From the NCBI GenBank assembly GCA_002388005.1, contig DGLO01000074.1, positions 1 to 30,049 of the forward strand: a stretch of 30,049 nt of DNA. Direction: 5' to 3'. Origin of the DNA: Candidatus Neomicrothrix sp. UBA4542 (GTDB lineage: Bacteria; Actinomycetota; Acidimicrobiia; Acidimicrobiales; Poriferisodalaceae). Below, piece after piece: positions 10,861 to 19,521 of this stretch (the stretch's first letter is position 1; the number at the start of each line of letters is the position of its first letter). The notes below the pieces were generated by a model. That model was not told the DNA's origin and made no database searches. It saw nothing but the letters and a program-made list of their open reading frames with translations. A program made the position numbers and the translations under genes.

Positions 10861-11520
10861 ATGAAGCAAACCCTCACCATCATCATCGTGCTGCTTCTCG
10901 CTGGTGCCTGCACGGTCGTGATTGTTATCGGGATCTCCGGCACACCAAAAAAAGCCGTCGAAGAAGAGATAGCAGAACCGATCTCTAGCCAGGCGGTTGG
11001 AGCATCAAGTATTGACGAACCAGAAGAATCTGAAGAAGAGGTCGCTGAATTCGTTAGTGAAGGACCCACTCAAAAACTGAACAACGCTTCGGTGGGAGCC
11101 GTTACCTGGCTTCCAAGACCCGGCGACGTCGTCGAATTCGGCACCGCTCTGTACGCCGTCGATCATCGACCGGTTGTGTTAATGAAGGGTTCTCTGCCGA
11201 TGTATCGAGAGATCACATACAAGATCCCCGACGGTCCCGACGTCGCACAACTTGAACGCAACCTTGTGAATCTCGGATTTGTTAGCGACGAAGCCGCGAC
11301 GGGAGACCCCACTGACCTCACCGTCGACCATCACGTTACGCCGCTCACGGTGTCCGCGATTCGATCCTGGCAACTATCGGTCGGGATGACCGCAACGGGA
11401 ATCGTTCGACACGGTGACGTCATATTCCGACCAGAACCGGTGCAAATTTCGATATTGCACGCCGCTATGGGCGAGAGTGTCGAAGGTGGAAGCGTTCTTT
11501 CGGTCACTCTTAACCCATAG
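10861..11520 (+). CDS. membrane-anchored protein with peptidoglycan-binding-like domain, resembling a fragment of an efflux adaptor
   Basis: 219 aa. One N-terminal transmembrane segment (about residues 5-27), an acidic low-complexity linker (33-65, rich in Glu and Ser), then a domain reading GAVTWLPRPGDVVEFGTALYAVD, PVVLMKGSLPMYREI, DGPDVAQLERNLVNLGF and SAIRSWQLSVGMTATGIV. The last two stretches look like a peptidoglycan-binding-1 repeat. This order matches, in my memory, the middle of actinobacterial HlyD/MacA-like periplasmic adaptors that work with MacB-type ABC transporters. The barrel and C-terminal parts are missing, the frame simply stops, and no ABC transporter follows. It may be a natural short paralogue or a remnant. 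The start is ATG at 10861; the next gene begins 45 bases after the stop. Confidence 0.6.
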   Translation: MKQTLTIIIVLLLAGACTVVIVIGISGTPKKAVEEEIAEPISSQAVGASSIDEPEESEEEVAEFVSEGPTQKLNNASVGAVTWLPRPGDVVEFGTALYAVDHRPVVLMKGSLPMYREITYKIPDGPDVAQLERNLVNLGFVSDEAATGDPTDLTVDHHVTPLTVSAIRSWQLSVGMTATGIVRHGDVIFRPEPVQISILHAAMGESVEGGSVLSVTLNP

Positions 11521-11565
11521 AGAGGCAGCGGAGCAGCCGTCGCGGTGACAAGCTAGTTTCGGACT

Positions 11566-12468
11566 ATGGACAGAGAGACTTTAGAAACGCGCTTGAGTGC
11601 TGAAGTGCAAGAGTTGGACCTTGAAGAATTTGTCCTTCAGTTGGAAGTCGACGGGTTGTGTGTGGTGCCGCCCAAAAAGACCGGAGTCGGAACTGACACC
11701 ATAAGTGCCATTCGCGACCAGCTACTAGTTGAAGCTGAGCAAACCGTCGGCTGCGGATTCGATCTAGACGACGGCCCAGACACGGCACTCACTATGACCG
11801 CGGACGACAATGTCATCGCTCAATTCAACGGAGACCGAGGAGAACCGAGCCAATTTCTTGTGCAGCAGCTCTGTGCCCGAGATCGTTTGTTCCGCGATCT
11901 CGCAATCAACCCCGCCGCATTAGCGCTGATTCGACACCTAATTGGGCGGACCGCTACACGTTTCAGCAGTCACAACGCGTTCGTGAAATGGCAAGGTGAG
12001 TTCGGCTACGGACCAAACCTCGGTTTGCACTGTGACCAAATGGCGGTACCTCGACCGTGGGGTCGCAACGCCCTGACGGCGAATACCAACTGGTGCTTGA
12101 CCGATTACACCCACCAAGACGGAGCTCTGGCTTACGTCCCTGGATCACATCGGCGGATGGAACCACCCCGTTTTCCTGAAGCAGTTGAGTTAGCTGTACC
12201 CGTGGAGGCCCCTGCGGGGTCGCTGATCGTGTTTCACGGGGCAACATGGCATGGAGCGTTTCCTCGAATGACGCCGGGTATGCGGTTATCGATAGCGAAT
12301 TACTTCCGGCATTACATGATTCTTCCCCAAGACGATATTAAGAACCTGTTTCCGCGCGAACTTGCCGACGATTGTTCTGATCCAACCGTTTTCAAGCTGC
12401 TAGCGGGATTCGCAGACGATTTTCCTTATACGCAGCCAACGGAAAGAATCCCGCAGATCGTTCAATGA
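11566..12468 (+). CDS. phytanoyl-CoA dioxygenase (PhyH) family protein
   Basis: Fe(II)- and usually 2-oxoglutarate-dependent oxygenase of the PhyH family, 300 aa. The iron triad is visible: His155 and Asp157 in GLHCDQMA, and His229 in TWHGAF; Arg240 in GMRLSIANY would hold the 2-oxoglutarate carboxylate. YVPGSHRRMEPP is also typical. There is no signal peptide. Bacterial members hydroxylate very different small molecules, from branched acyl chains to ectoine, so the substrate cannot be named. It is convergent with the MDR reductase (12 bases between the stops), which belongs to an acyl-CoA-related operon, but convergence gives no evidence of a joint pathway. Confidence 0.87.
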   Translation: MDRETLETRLSAEVQELDLEEFVLQLEVDGLCVVPPKKTGVGTDTISAIRDQLLVEAEQTVGCGFDLDDGPDTALTMTADDNVIAQFNGDRGEPSQFLVQQLCARDRLFRDLAINPAALALIRHLIGRTATRFSSHNAFVKWQGEFGYGPNLGLHCDQMAVPRPWGRNALTANTNWCLTDYTHQDGALAYVPGSHRRMEPPRFPEAVELAVPVEAPAGSLIVFHGATWHGAFPRMTPGMRLSIANYFRHYMILPQDDIKNLFPRELADDCSDPTVFKLLAGFADDFPYTQPTERIPQIVQ

Positions 12469-12480
12469 CTCGACACGAAT

Positions 12481-13494
12481 TCAGACGGACGCGTCAGCGT
12501 TGATCACTATTTTTCCAAAGAATCTCCGTTCCTCAAGTGCCTGATGCGCGGCGACGCCATCTTCTAACGGAACGCAGGAGTCTATGACCGGCTTAAATTC
12601 ACCGGTTCTGGTGAGCTCAAGCAACTGGTCGAGATCACTTCGTTTCCACCCATTCGAGCCTCGTATGTCCATCTCTGCTGTCCAAATGAACCGTAAGTCC
12701 GTGGGAGGATCGAACCCTGCCGTTGCACCGCAGGTCAACACTCGACCGCCGAGTTTTACGCATCGAAGAGATGATGCCCAGGTGTCGCCACCAGTGAAAT
12801 TCACGACGACGTCATAACCGCCTCCACTGAAAAGGCTGCCGGTTGTTTCGCGGCAATATTTCACAAAGTCAGTGGTGCTGTAGTTGATGGTCTCATCGGC
12901 ACCCAACGATCGGAGTTGTCGGCATTTTTCATCAGTCCCTGCGGCCGCAATAACAAAGGCGCCTCGCATCTTGGCAAGCAACAACGCACTGGTGCCGACA
13001 CCACCGCTAGCACCGAGGATCAGGACTGAGTCGCCAGCTTTAACTTCTCCGCGGGTCAGCATCATTCGGTGGGCCGTCCCGTAAGCGACCGGCAAACAAG
13101 AAGCGTCGTCAAAGGAAACATCGTCAGGAAGGCGGATCAGTTGGTCCCTGTGAACAACGACAAATTCTGCGTACGCCCCCCATAAGGTGTCGCCAATCAT
13201 CCACATCTTTCCATCCTGATAAGTGACCGGATCCACGAGGATTCGATCTCCGACAGTCCAGTCACCGACGTCGTCTGCGACCTCAGCGACCACACCGGCA
13301 CAATCGCATCCGGGGATCCCCGGTAGGGGCACCTTTATGCCCGGCATGCCCTGTCGGGTGAACACGTCGTGATAGTTGAGCGAACAAGATCGGACGGCGA
13401 CGCGAACTTCACCGGCCCGTAACACAGGCTCCTCGATATCTCGGTACCTCAAAACGTCGAGTGATCCGTGTTCGTTGAAAACGATTGCTTTCAT
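12481..13494 (-). CDS. MDR-superfamily NAD(P)H oxidoreductase, zinc-independent quinone/enoyl reductase type
   Basis: Medium-chain dehydrogenase/reductase, 337 aa. The catalytic domain begins MKAIVFNEHGSLDVLRYRDIE, and the Rossmann part has LILGASGGVGTSALLLAK with ADETINYS. The usual zinc-ligand Cys is Asn (CSLNYHDV), the GHE motif is replaced by PGCDCAG, and there is no four-Cys structural zinc lobe; this points to a zinc-independent quinone, enoyl-thioester or acrylyl-CoA reductase. It is too short and lacks the features of crotonyl-CoA carboxylase/reductase. Its ATG overlaps the stop of the acyl-CoA synthetase by four bases, so the two are translationally coupled, which favours an acyl-CoA or enoyl-CoA substrate. 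Confidence 0.88.
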   Translation of the reverse strand: MKAIVFNEHGSLDVLRYRDIEEPVLRAGEVRVAVRSCSLNYHDVFTRQGMPGIKVPLPGIPGCDCAGVVAEVADDVGDWTVGDRILVDPVTYQDGKMWMIGDTLWGAYAEFVVVHRDQLIRLPDDVSFDDASCLPVAYGTAHRMMLTRGEVKAGDSVLILGASGGVGTSALLLAKMRGAFVIAAAGTDEKCRQLRSLGADETINYSTTDFVKYCRETTGSLFSGGGYDVVVNFTGGDTWASSLRCVKLGGRVLTCGATAGFDPPTDLRFIWTAEMDIRGSNGWKRSDLDQLLELTRTGEFKPVIDSCVPLEDGVAAHQALEERRFFGKIVINADASV

Positions 13495-14984
13495 GGGTTC
13501 TGCCCCCGTGTCGACAACAATTCTTCGGCTCGTTGAACGAGACCGGAGCGATCAATTTTTGCTGTGGAAGCAAGTGGGATCTCGTCAACAAACCAAATAT
13601 GACGAGGGTGAGCGTACGCGGGACCATTTTCGATTGCATGCTGCTTGAGGTTCTCAACAGTGGTTGATGCTCCGGGTTCAACCCGAACGAAAGCGGCGGG
13701 TAGCTGACCCTTTAGGTCATCGGCAACGGGCACGACAACTGCTTGATGTACGGCCGGGTGTTGTTCCAACATTTGTTCCACAGAGTCCGGGTAGATGTTT
13801 TCGCCTGCGCAAACAAACATGTCATCGACCCGCCCTATAAAGAAATACCAACCCTCGTCGTCTCGGTGCATCAGATCACCGGTGTGGTACCAACCGTCAG
13901 TGAGTTGTTCGGCGTTCACATCGGGAAGATCGTGGTAGCCGCGCATCACCCCCTTGGACCGGACCCACAGCTCGCCATGATTGGCTTCTTTCCCAGTCTC
14001 GGGATCAATGAGCTTCAGTTCGACTTTGGGGTGTTGGTATCCGAGGGCGATTTTGGGTCTCGGACGACCCTCAGGGTGGGGCCCAAACTCCAACACTGCT
14101 TCCGTTGTGCCATAGCCATTGGTGACAAAGGCATTGGGGAAGAGTGCCTGAACGTCGTCAAAAAGCGCCTCAGTCATTGGTGCCGAGCCGATCAGAACTC
14201 TTTGTACCGATGAAAGGTCATAGCTGACGGAAGATTCTTGTAATTCGGCGGTCACGAGGGCGTACATGGTGGGTACACCCGAACACATGGTGACCTGGTG
14301 GTCGTTGATGGCTTCGAGGTAGTCGCGTGGCGAGAACTCGGGTAGAAGGACTACCTGGCCGCCGCTGGCAAAAGCCAGCTTCGAGGCCATAGAAGCGTTC
14401 TTGTGGTACAGCGGCGCCGATACCAACATGACTTCCCCTGGGAGCGCCGCACCGTATTCAAGGACCGTAAAAGTAACGTTCTCGTGCGACAGCAATACTC
14501 CCTTAGGTCGTCCAGTGGAACCCGATGTATAGATCTGAATCGCGACATCCGATGGCTGAACTTCAGCGAGTTGTTTAGCTGCCGAACCACCCATAACTTC
14601 TGCCCACTCATCCGATCCGACTACAACAGTGGGAACTGAAGGTAGAGAAGAGGAGTGCTCAGAGTCCGCGATTAGGAGCTCCAGATCTGCGTCTTGTGCG
14701 ATGTATTCCAAAGTTGAGTCAGGCAACCTGGAGTTGAGCGGCACAAAAACCATGCCCGCCGCGGGAACGCCAAACATGACGACGTAGTACTCGCTTAAGT
14801 TGCTGGCCAGCATCCCGACACGAGACCCCGGTTGAAGACCGCGATTGAGAAGTGCCGCCGCGAATACCTTCACTCGGTTTTGGATCTGAACGACAGTTAA
14901 TCGCTCCGCGGGTGCCTTAGAGCGATCCACCAACGCGATGCTCTCAGGATCAGGATTTCGATCAAGGAGTTCCGCGATATTCAT
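13491..14984 (-). CDS. acyl-CoA synthetase / AMP-dependent ligase
   Basis: ANL-superfamily adenylating enzyme that activates a carboxylic acid as acyl-AMP and then the CoA thioester; 497 aa, normal length. Motifs are the phosphate loop IYTSGSTGRPKGVLLSHENV (two short pieces), VTNGYGTTEAV, the hinge region YHTGDLMHRDDEGWYFFIGRVDD and the catalytic lysine near the end in STAKIDRSGL. The acid is not identifiable; medium-chain or aromatic acids are both possible. It is the middle gene of an SDR - ligase - MDR reductase set (8 bases after the SDR, 4-base overlap with the reductase), which looks like a degradation or modification route for one acid. Confidence 0.93.
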   Translation of the reverse strand: MNIAELLDRNPDPESIALVDRSKAPAERLTVVQIQNRVKVFAAALLNRGLQPGSRVGMLASNLSEYYVVMFGVPAAGMVFVPLNSRLPDSTLEYIAQDADLELLIADSEHSSSLPSVPTVVVGSDEWAEVMGGSAAKQLAEVQPSDVAIQIYTSGSTGRPKGVLLSHENVTFTVLEYGAALPGEVMLVSAPLYHKNASMASKLAFASGGQVVLLPEFSPRDYLEAINDHQVTMCSGVPTMYALVTAELQESSVSYDLSSVQRVLIGSAPMTEALFDDVQALFPNAFVTNGYGTTEAVLEFGPHPEGRPRPKIALGYQHPKVELKLIDPETGKEANHGELWVRSKGVMRGYHDLPDVNAEQLTDGWYHTGDLMHRDDEGWYFFIGRVDDMFVCAGENIYPDSVEQMLEQHPAVHQAVVVPVADDLKGQLPAAFVRVEPGASTTVENLKQHAIENGPAYAHPRHIWFVDEIPLASTAKIDRSGLVQRAEELLSTRGQNP

Positions 14985-14992
14985 AGAACTAA

Positions 14993-15706
14993 TTATCCCA
15001 AAACTTCGGGTTCGCAGGTCATCAAGATTTCGGCGACGGTTGCAGTATTGGGAAGCCTGACGATCGTCGCGACTGTTTCAGCAAGATCAGCGGCCTTGAT
15101 CATGATCTCAGGGTCGACACCGAAGCTAGAGGTCATATCGGTCTCGACGTAGCCGGGGCAGATAGCAGTAACACGAATTCCGTGTTCGAACGAAGCGTGT
15201 CGAACGGCATGATGTAAAGCGAGCATCGCATGTTTACTCATGGCGTATCCAGGGGCGAAGGTTCCCTTCACTCGTTTCCCTGAGAGTGATACGACGTTGA
15301 CGATACGTCCTTCACCTGACACCGCTAATTGGGGGAGAGTTTCCTGAATGAGACGCAGAGGTCCTTTGACGTTCACAGCCCACATTTCGTCAAGGAGTTC
15401 CTCGGATAGATCCGACAGGTCCTCCATGTGCCCAATGCCAGCGTTGTTCGTCAATCCGTCAACGCGTCCCCGCGAATCAACGGTCGACTCGACCCACTCT
15501 GTGCCGGTGGCCGGCTCAAAAGCGTCGTAATGGTGACATGAGACGTTTTCGTCAACCCATTCCTGAACCGACTCTCGCAATTGGTCCAAGTTTCTGGCGC
15601 CCAGACTGACTGCCCAACCATCTGCATGGAATCGCCGCGCCAAAGCCGCCCCTATACCTCGGTTAGCGCCGCTCACCATCATCACTCGTCCGTGTGGATC
15701 AATCAC
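14993..15706 (-). CDS. short-chain dehydrogenase/reductase (SDR)
   Basis: Classical SDR with NAD(P) loop SGANRGIGAAL, NNAGIGHMED, the active-site serine in NVVSLSGKR and YxxxK as YAMSKHA, then CPGYVETDM. It is a soluble oxidoreductase for an alcohol/ketone pair; the substrate is unknown. Start: the frame is open to an ATG at 15766, but that has no ribosome binding site. AGGAG at 15716-15720 lies directly against an ATG (15715), which is too close, and nine bases before a GTG at 15706; I take 15706 (237 aa, MIDPHGRVMMVSGANRG). It is first of the SDR - ligase - reductase operon. Confidence 0.9.
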   Translation of the reverse strand: MIDPHGRVMMVSGANRGIGAALARRFHADGWAVSLGARNLDQLRESVQEWVDENVSCHHYDAFEPATGTEWVESTVDSRGRVDGLTNNAGIGHMEDLSDLSEELLDEMWAVNVKGPLRLIQETLPQLAVSGEGRIVNVVSLSGKRVKGTFAPGYAMSKHAMLALHHAVRHASFEHGIRVTAICPGYVETDMTSSFGVDPEIMIKAADLAETVATIVRLPNTATVAEILMTCEPEVLG

Positions 15707-15715
15707 TTCAAACAT

Positions 15716-15720
15716 CTCCT
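15716..15720 (-). promoter_or_regulatory. ribosome binding site deciding the SDR start
   Basis: AGGAG on the minus strand, nine bases before GTG 15706 and abutting ATG 15715. The spacing favours the GTG. Annotation pipelines may instead pick 15715 or 15766. Confidence 0.5.
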
Positions 15721-15831
15721 GCGGTTCTTTTGCCGTTGTGCCGCCGCTGACAGTTGATGAGAGCATCGCATGATTCGGAGGTATCGAACCGGTGAACCGC
15801 GTGTCTAGCCGATCAGGTTGTCACGACGTCG

Positions 15832-17238
15832 CTATCGTCGTGTATCTCCAACGAAAATCAGCGCTATGGCAGAAACGCCGCCGGAGATCGCGACGACGAG
15901 CCACGCCGCCTTGTAGGCATTGAGTTCGGCTGATTCACCAACGAGAGAAATGAGCGAAGCGACGCCGATTGTCGCTCCAAATTGTCGCGCCACCTGCAAT
16001 ATCGCGCCGGCGACCGCATAGTCGCTGGGCCCGACATCAATTACGGCAGCGGCGGTTACTAAAGGGAAGGTAGTAGCAACACCCACACCCACGAGTAGAG
16101 AGATGGGAAGATAAACGGAAAGCCAAGCTGGATGTTCGGTGATGAGCACTACATACAGCAGGTTTCCCACACCCCAGGCGAGAGATCCAGGGATGGCAAA
16201 CCTACGGATACCAAGGTATGACCCGTAACGTCCGGCGACAGGGGCCAGTAACGCGACAAGCAGCGGGGAGGCTGTGGTGGCAAGTCCGGCCGTGGCGATG
16301 CTGTACCTCCAACCTTCCGTGAGCCAGAGAATGTTCACCAGCAACGACGCCGACAGCGAAAAACTTTGAATGAGTGTGGCGACATTTGCCCATACGAACG
16401 TTCGAATCTTGAAAAGTTTCAGCGGTATCGCTGGCGCGACGTGTCCACGACTGCGTGAGATGACGCCGAAGAAAATGAGAAGCCCCAAAGCGAAGCTTGT
16501 TTGCACCCCCAATGACAAAAGACCCCAAGGCCGAATTTGCACAATCGAAAACGCCAGTAACGCCATAGCCGCAGCAAGGAGGAACGCCCCCCAGCCATCA
16601 GGAAAGGGCGATTGTTTGTTGACCTTCGTGTCGGGAAGGTGCCCTCTTCCGCACCCATACGCGGCAAAGCAGGCTGCCGGAAGCAACAGAAACGCCCAAC
16701 GCCAACTGGTTGCATCGATGATTAGCGCCCCAACCGAAGGACCGGTCGCGACACCAAGCGCGGTGATTGCCCCCCATTTGGCGACGGTTGTTGTGCGAAG
16801 GGAACTTGGCGTGTCGGCCAGTAAGAGTCCTAAAGAAGAAGGAGTAACCAGGGCAGCCCCTACCCCTTGCAAAGTGCGAGCACTAATAACAATCGCGAGA
16901 TTCGGTGCCGCGCCAACTAAAACCGATGAGCCACCAAAAATGGCCAGACCAGCCCAAAAGAGCTCCCGGCGCCCGAACCGGTCGGCCAACCGCCCAGCGG
17001 GAATTAGCAGCGCCGCGAAGGCAATGGTGTACGAGTTCAACACCCATGTAAGGGTTCCCCTGGTCGCTTCAGCGAAGCTCGCTTCCAAGCCAGGAAAGGC
17101 AACGTTCATGGTGGAAATGTTTGCGGTCACCAGGTAGGAACCAAGCGCGGTCGAAAGAAACAGCCGCCACCGAACGCGCGAATGACCTTCGGCTGGAGAT
17201 ACGCGAAACACGCTCGGCAAAATCGGACTATCCCTCAC
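15832..17238 (-). CDS. MFS transporter, DHA2-type (about 14 TM) drug/metabolite exporter
   Basis: Proton-driven exporter of the major facilitator superfamily, about 468 aa and very hydrophobic. Motif A is seen as GRLADRFGRRELF between TM2 and TM3, and RTLQGVGAALVTPSSLGLL is the R-x-x-QG-x-GAA motif typical of the 14-helix DHA2 group. Pairs of hydrophobic stretches continue to the end. Start: the open frame runs back to 17319, but that part translates the tRNA-Pro gene in reverse; GTG at 17238, about 11 bases after GGGAG, is the first sensible start outside it. The substrate cannot be named. The gene lies immediately downstream of tRNA-Pro on the same strand and may be read from the same transcript. 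Confidence 0.9.
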   Translation of the reverse strand: MRDSPILPSVFRVSPAEGHSRVRWRLFLSTALGSYLVTANISTMNVAFPGLEASFAEATRGTLTWVLNSYTIAFAALLIPAGRLADRFGRRELFWAGLAIFGGSSVLVGAAPNLAIVISARTLQGVGAALVTPSSLGLLLADTPSSLRTTTVAKWGAITALGVATGPSVGALIIDATSWRWAFLLLPAACFAAYGCGRGHLPDTKVNKQSPFPDGWGAFLLAAAMALLAFSIVQIRPWGLLSLGVQTSFALGLLIFFGVISRSRGHVAPAIPLKLFKIRTFVWANVATLIQSFSLSASLLVNILWLTEGWRYSIATAGLATTASPLLVALLAPVAGRYGSYLGIRRFAIPGSLAWGVGNLLYVVLITEHPAWLSVYLPISLLVGVGVATTFPLVTAAAVIDVGPSDYAVAGAILQVARQFGATIGVASLISLVGESAELNAYKAAWLVVAISGGVSAIALIFVGDTRR

Positions 17239-17258
17239 AGAAATGGGGTCTCCCTCAA

Positions 17259-17335
<77 letters not shown>

Positions 17336-17412
17336 TCAGACCGTTTCCGGAGGTACCGACGCTACCGCAATCAAGAGACGATTCCGATCGCGTTCAAGCT
17401 TTCAACCAAGCC

Positions 17413-17919
17413 CTAGAGAGCTTTGGCAGGGTCATCATCGCTGGATTGGTCGCCGCTATCGTCGCTGGCGTCATCGCTGTTGACGAGTGGATCTAGCTCG
17501 ATGCTCTTCCCCGCAACTTCGGGGGTGTCAGCAACCTCGTCGCGCATATTCTCACCAGATAACAATTTCACCGAAGCCATCTTGAGTCGAAAAGCATCCA
17601 GCGGCTTGACAATCCATCCTTCGGCTCCTGCCTGCTGAGCTAAGAAGACATCAGCTGAACGATCCAAAAGCATGAGTACCGGTACCGGCGACACGCGCCC
17701 AGCGTCGATCTCGAGACGAAGATCGATACACGCGGCCATGCCGCCCATATTGCCGATCTGTAAATCAAGGATGACAAGGTCGGGGGACCCCACTGAGGCA
17801 GCGCTTCGGACCTCGCTACCCGCGCGGACAACCCCAACTGTCGTGCCGGGATCGCTGAGGGCTGAACGCACCTCTTGGATCAACCAATCTGCATCGCTCG
17901 CTAAAAGGACGTCAGTCAC
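17413..17919 (-). CDS. stand-alone response regulator receiver protein with acidic tail
   Basis: 168 aa: one CheY-like receiver domain (about 1-120) without a DNA-binding or enzymatic output domain. The phosphoacceptor is Asp52 (DLVILDLQIG), the acidic pocket is near Asp9/Asp11 (ASDADW), and Lys105 is in WIVKPLDAF. The conserved Thr/Ser after strand 4 is replaced (VLMLLDRS), which is unusual. The last 25 residues are very acidic and low in complexity (DDASDDSGDQSSDDD). No histidine kinase is nearby. The start is GTG at 17919, with AAGGA rather close, so the exact start is uncertain. It may relay signals by protein contact; the partner is unknown. Confidence 0.85.
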   Translation of the reverse strand: MTDVLLASDADWLIQEVRSALSDPGTTVGVVRAGSEVRSAASVGSPDLVILDLQIGNMGGMAACIDLRLEIDAGRVSPVPVLMLLDRSADVFLAQQAGAEGWIVKPLDAFRLKMASVKLLSGENMRDEVADTPEVAGKSIELDPLVNSDDASDDSGDQSSDDDPAKAL

Positions 17920-18060
17920 TTCCTTGGAGGCTAGCTGTCGCGATCCTTTCGGACATGACGCAAACAGCTCTTAGGTCTTAGAAGATGGGTGTCAGGTTCG
18001 TGTCTCTGTAGCCTTGCCGCTGTATCCAGCGATTGGCGGATGGACGAAGTTTTGACCAAC

Positions 18061-19410
18061 ATGAGCCGCGTGTTTCGCATTGGCGGAGTCCTCGCCGTAA
18101 GCCTCTTTATTCTAGTGATCCTCGGCGCGTCTCCCGCCGCTTCTCATACCGGCCACCAACACTCCCGTGTCATCAAAGTCATTGAGGTCAGTGGACTCCT
18201 AGACCCCATAGAGATCGATTACATCGACGCCCAACTTCAGGACGCTCAACGAAACTGGGCGCTGACGATCGTGCTCCAAGTCAACAGCCCCGGTGGCGCC
18301 GTTGACGACGAAAAGCTCTTCGATCTTTTGGAAAATATTGACGGAGCACTTGTTCCCGTAGGCGTGTGGATCGGCCAGAGCGGTTCCACCGCCAAAGGAG
18401 CCGCTGCACATTTGGCAACTGTCGCAGACTATTCAGGAATCGCGCCTGGCAGTCGAATCGGACAATTCGGGGACTGGTCGAACCCGCGAAGGGCCGCGTT
18501 CGAAGCTACGGGAGACCAGCTCAAACGCGGCCAAGACGCAGTCGATGCGGGACTGGTCGACGTGATGGCCCCCACCTTGGGTGACTTTCTCTTAGCCATG
18601 GAAGATGCTGGCGTGATTGAGGAGATTTCAATTGAGGTTGAGCAGGCGGGCGGCCTCGTGCGGCGAGCAATCGCCGACGACGTCAGCGTGGCTTTCAGCA
18701 AACTTTCACTCTTGGACCAGCTGTTTCACACAGTGGCAAGCCCGGCCGTCGCTTATTTATTGCTTCTGGTTGGCATGTCAATGCTCCTTTTAGATTTCTT
18801 CACCGGTGGCATCGGAGTTGCCGGGGGAGTGGGAACTGCCTCGCTCCTACTCGCGTGTTACGGCTTGGGTGTTCTTGATATCCGATGGTGGGCGCTAATC
18901 ATGTTGGTGGTCGCTATGACGGCGTTCGGGATCGACCTTCAAACAGGTATCCCGAGGTTTTGGACCCTCGTTGGCTCACTACTCCTGATTGCAGGCTCTC
19001 TTCGCCTTTTTGCGTCTCACGCGATGAGTTGGCTCACATTGTCAGGCGGAATCTGCCTGACTCTGGCCTTCGTATTGTCGGGAATGCCGGCGCTTATCCG
19101 CACCCGCTACGGGACAAGCACATTGGGGCGGGAATGGATGATCGGTCAAATGGCCGTTGCTTTCACCGACCTAACTCCCGAAGGAATTGTGATGTTCAAG
19201 GATGCTCAATGGCGAGCCCGAGTCAACCGGCTAACTCCCATCAACGAAGGTGACCCCGCCAGGATTGTGGCACTTGAAGGGCTGGTGCTTGAGGTAGAAC
19301 CGGAAGAAGGCGGAGCTGTCGATTACCGAGAAATGCGACAGAAGAGACCATCTCCATCTGATGTAGCGCTAGGTGATACCTCCGAACCTCACACAGAAAA
19401 GGACCTATAA
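18061..19410 (+). CDS. NfeD-family membrane protein with degenerate ClpP-like (SDH/protease) domain
   Basis: Long-form NfeD (PH1510-p type), 449 aa from ATG 18061. A signal sequence (residues 1-28, GGVLAVSLFILVILG then ASPAAS) is followed by a ClpP-fold domain (about 30-200: VIEVSGLLDPIEIDYI, VLQVNSPGGAVDD, IAPGSRIG), four or five membrane helices (about 225-360) and a C-terminal NfeD OB-fold (WMIGQMAVAFTDLTPEGIVMFK). Where active relatives carry the catalytic Ser this protein reads GQSGSTAKGAAAHLA, and the following Lys-bearing segment is shortened, so proteolysis looks lost. NfeD proteins associate with stomatin/SPFH proteins in membrane quality control; no stomatin gene is present here. 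The frame is open back to GTG 17989; the signal peptide supports 18061. Confidence 0.83.
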   Translation: MSRVFRIGGVLAVSLFILVILGASPAASHTGHQHSRVIKVIEVSGLLDPIEIDYIDAQLQDAQRNWALTIVLQVNSPGGAVDDEKLFDLLENIDGALVPVGVWIGQSGSTAKGAAAHLATVADYSGIAPGSRIGQFGDWSNPRRAAFEATGDQLKRGQDAVDAGLVDVMAPTLGDFLLAMEDAGVIEEISIEVEQAGGLVRRAIADDVSVAFSKLSLLDQLFHTVASPAVAYLLLLVGMSMLLLDFFTGGIGVAGGVGTASLLLACYGLGVLDIRWWALIMLVVAMTAFGIDLQTGIPRFWTLVGSLLLIAGSLRLFASHAMSWLTLSGGICLTLAFVLSGMPALIRTRYGTSTLGREWMIGQMAVAFTDLTPEGIVMFKDAQWRARVNRLTPINEGDPARIVALEGLVLEVEPEEGGAVDYREMRQKRPSPSDVALGDTSEPHTEKDL

Positions 19411-19521
19411 GTCCTGTTCAACGGGCCTTTCTAAAATTGAATCGTTTTTCGATTTTCTCTTGCCACACTCCACAAACGCGCCTAGATTCCCAGCCACGGG
19501 ACAGACAGGGGGCGCGAGAAT

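Noticed and set aside
19432..19465. AT-rich hairpin AATCG-TTTTT-CGATT after the NfeD gene
   Set aside because: A possible terminator, but the stem is short and AT-rich with an interrupted T run.
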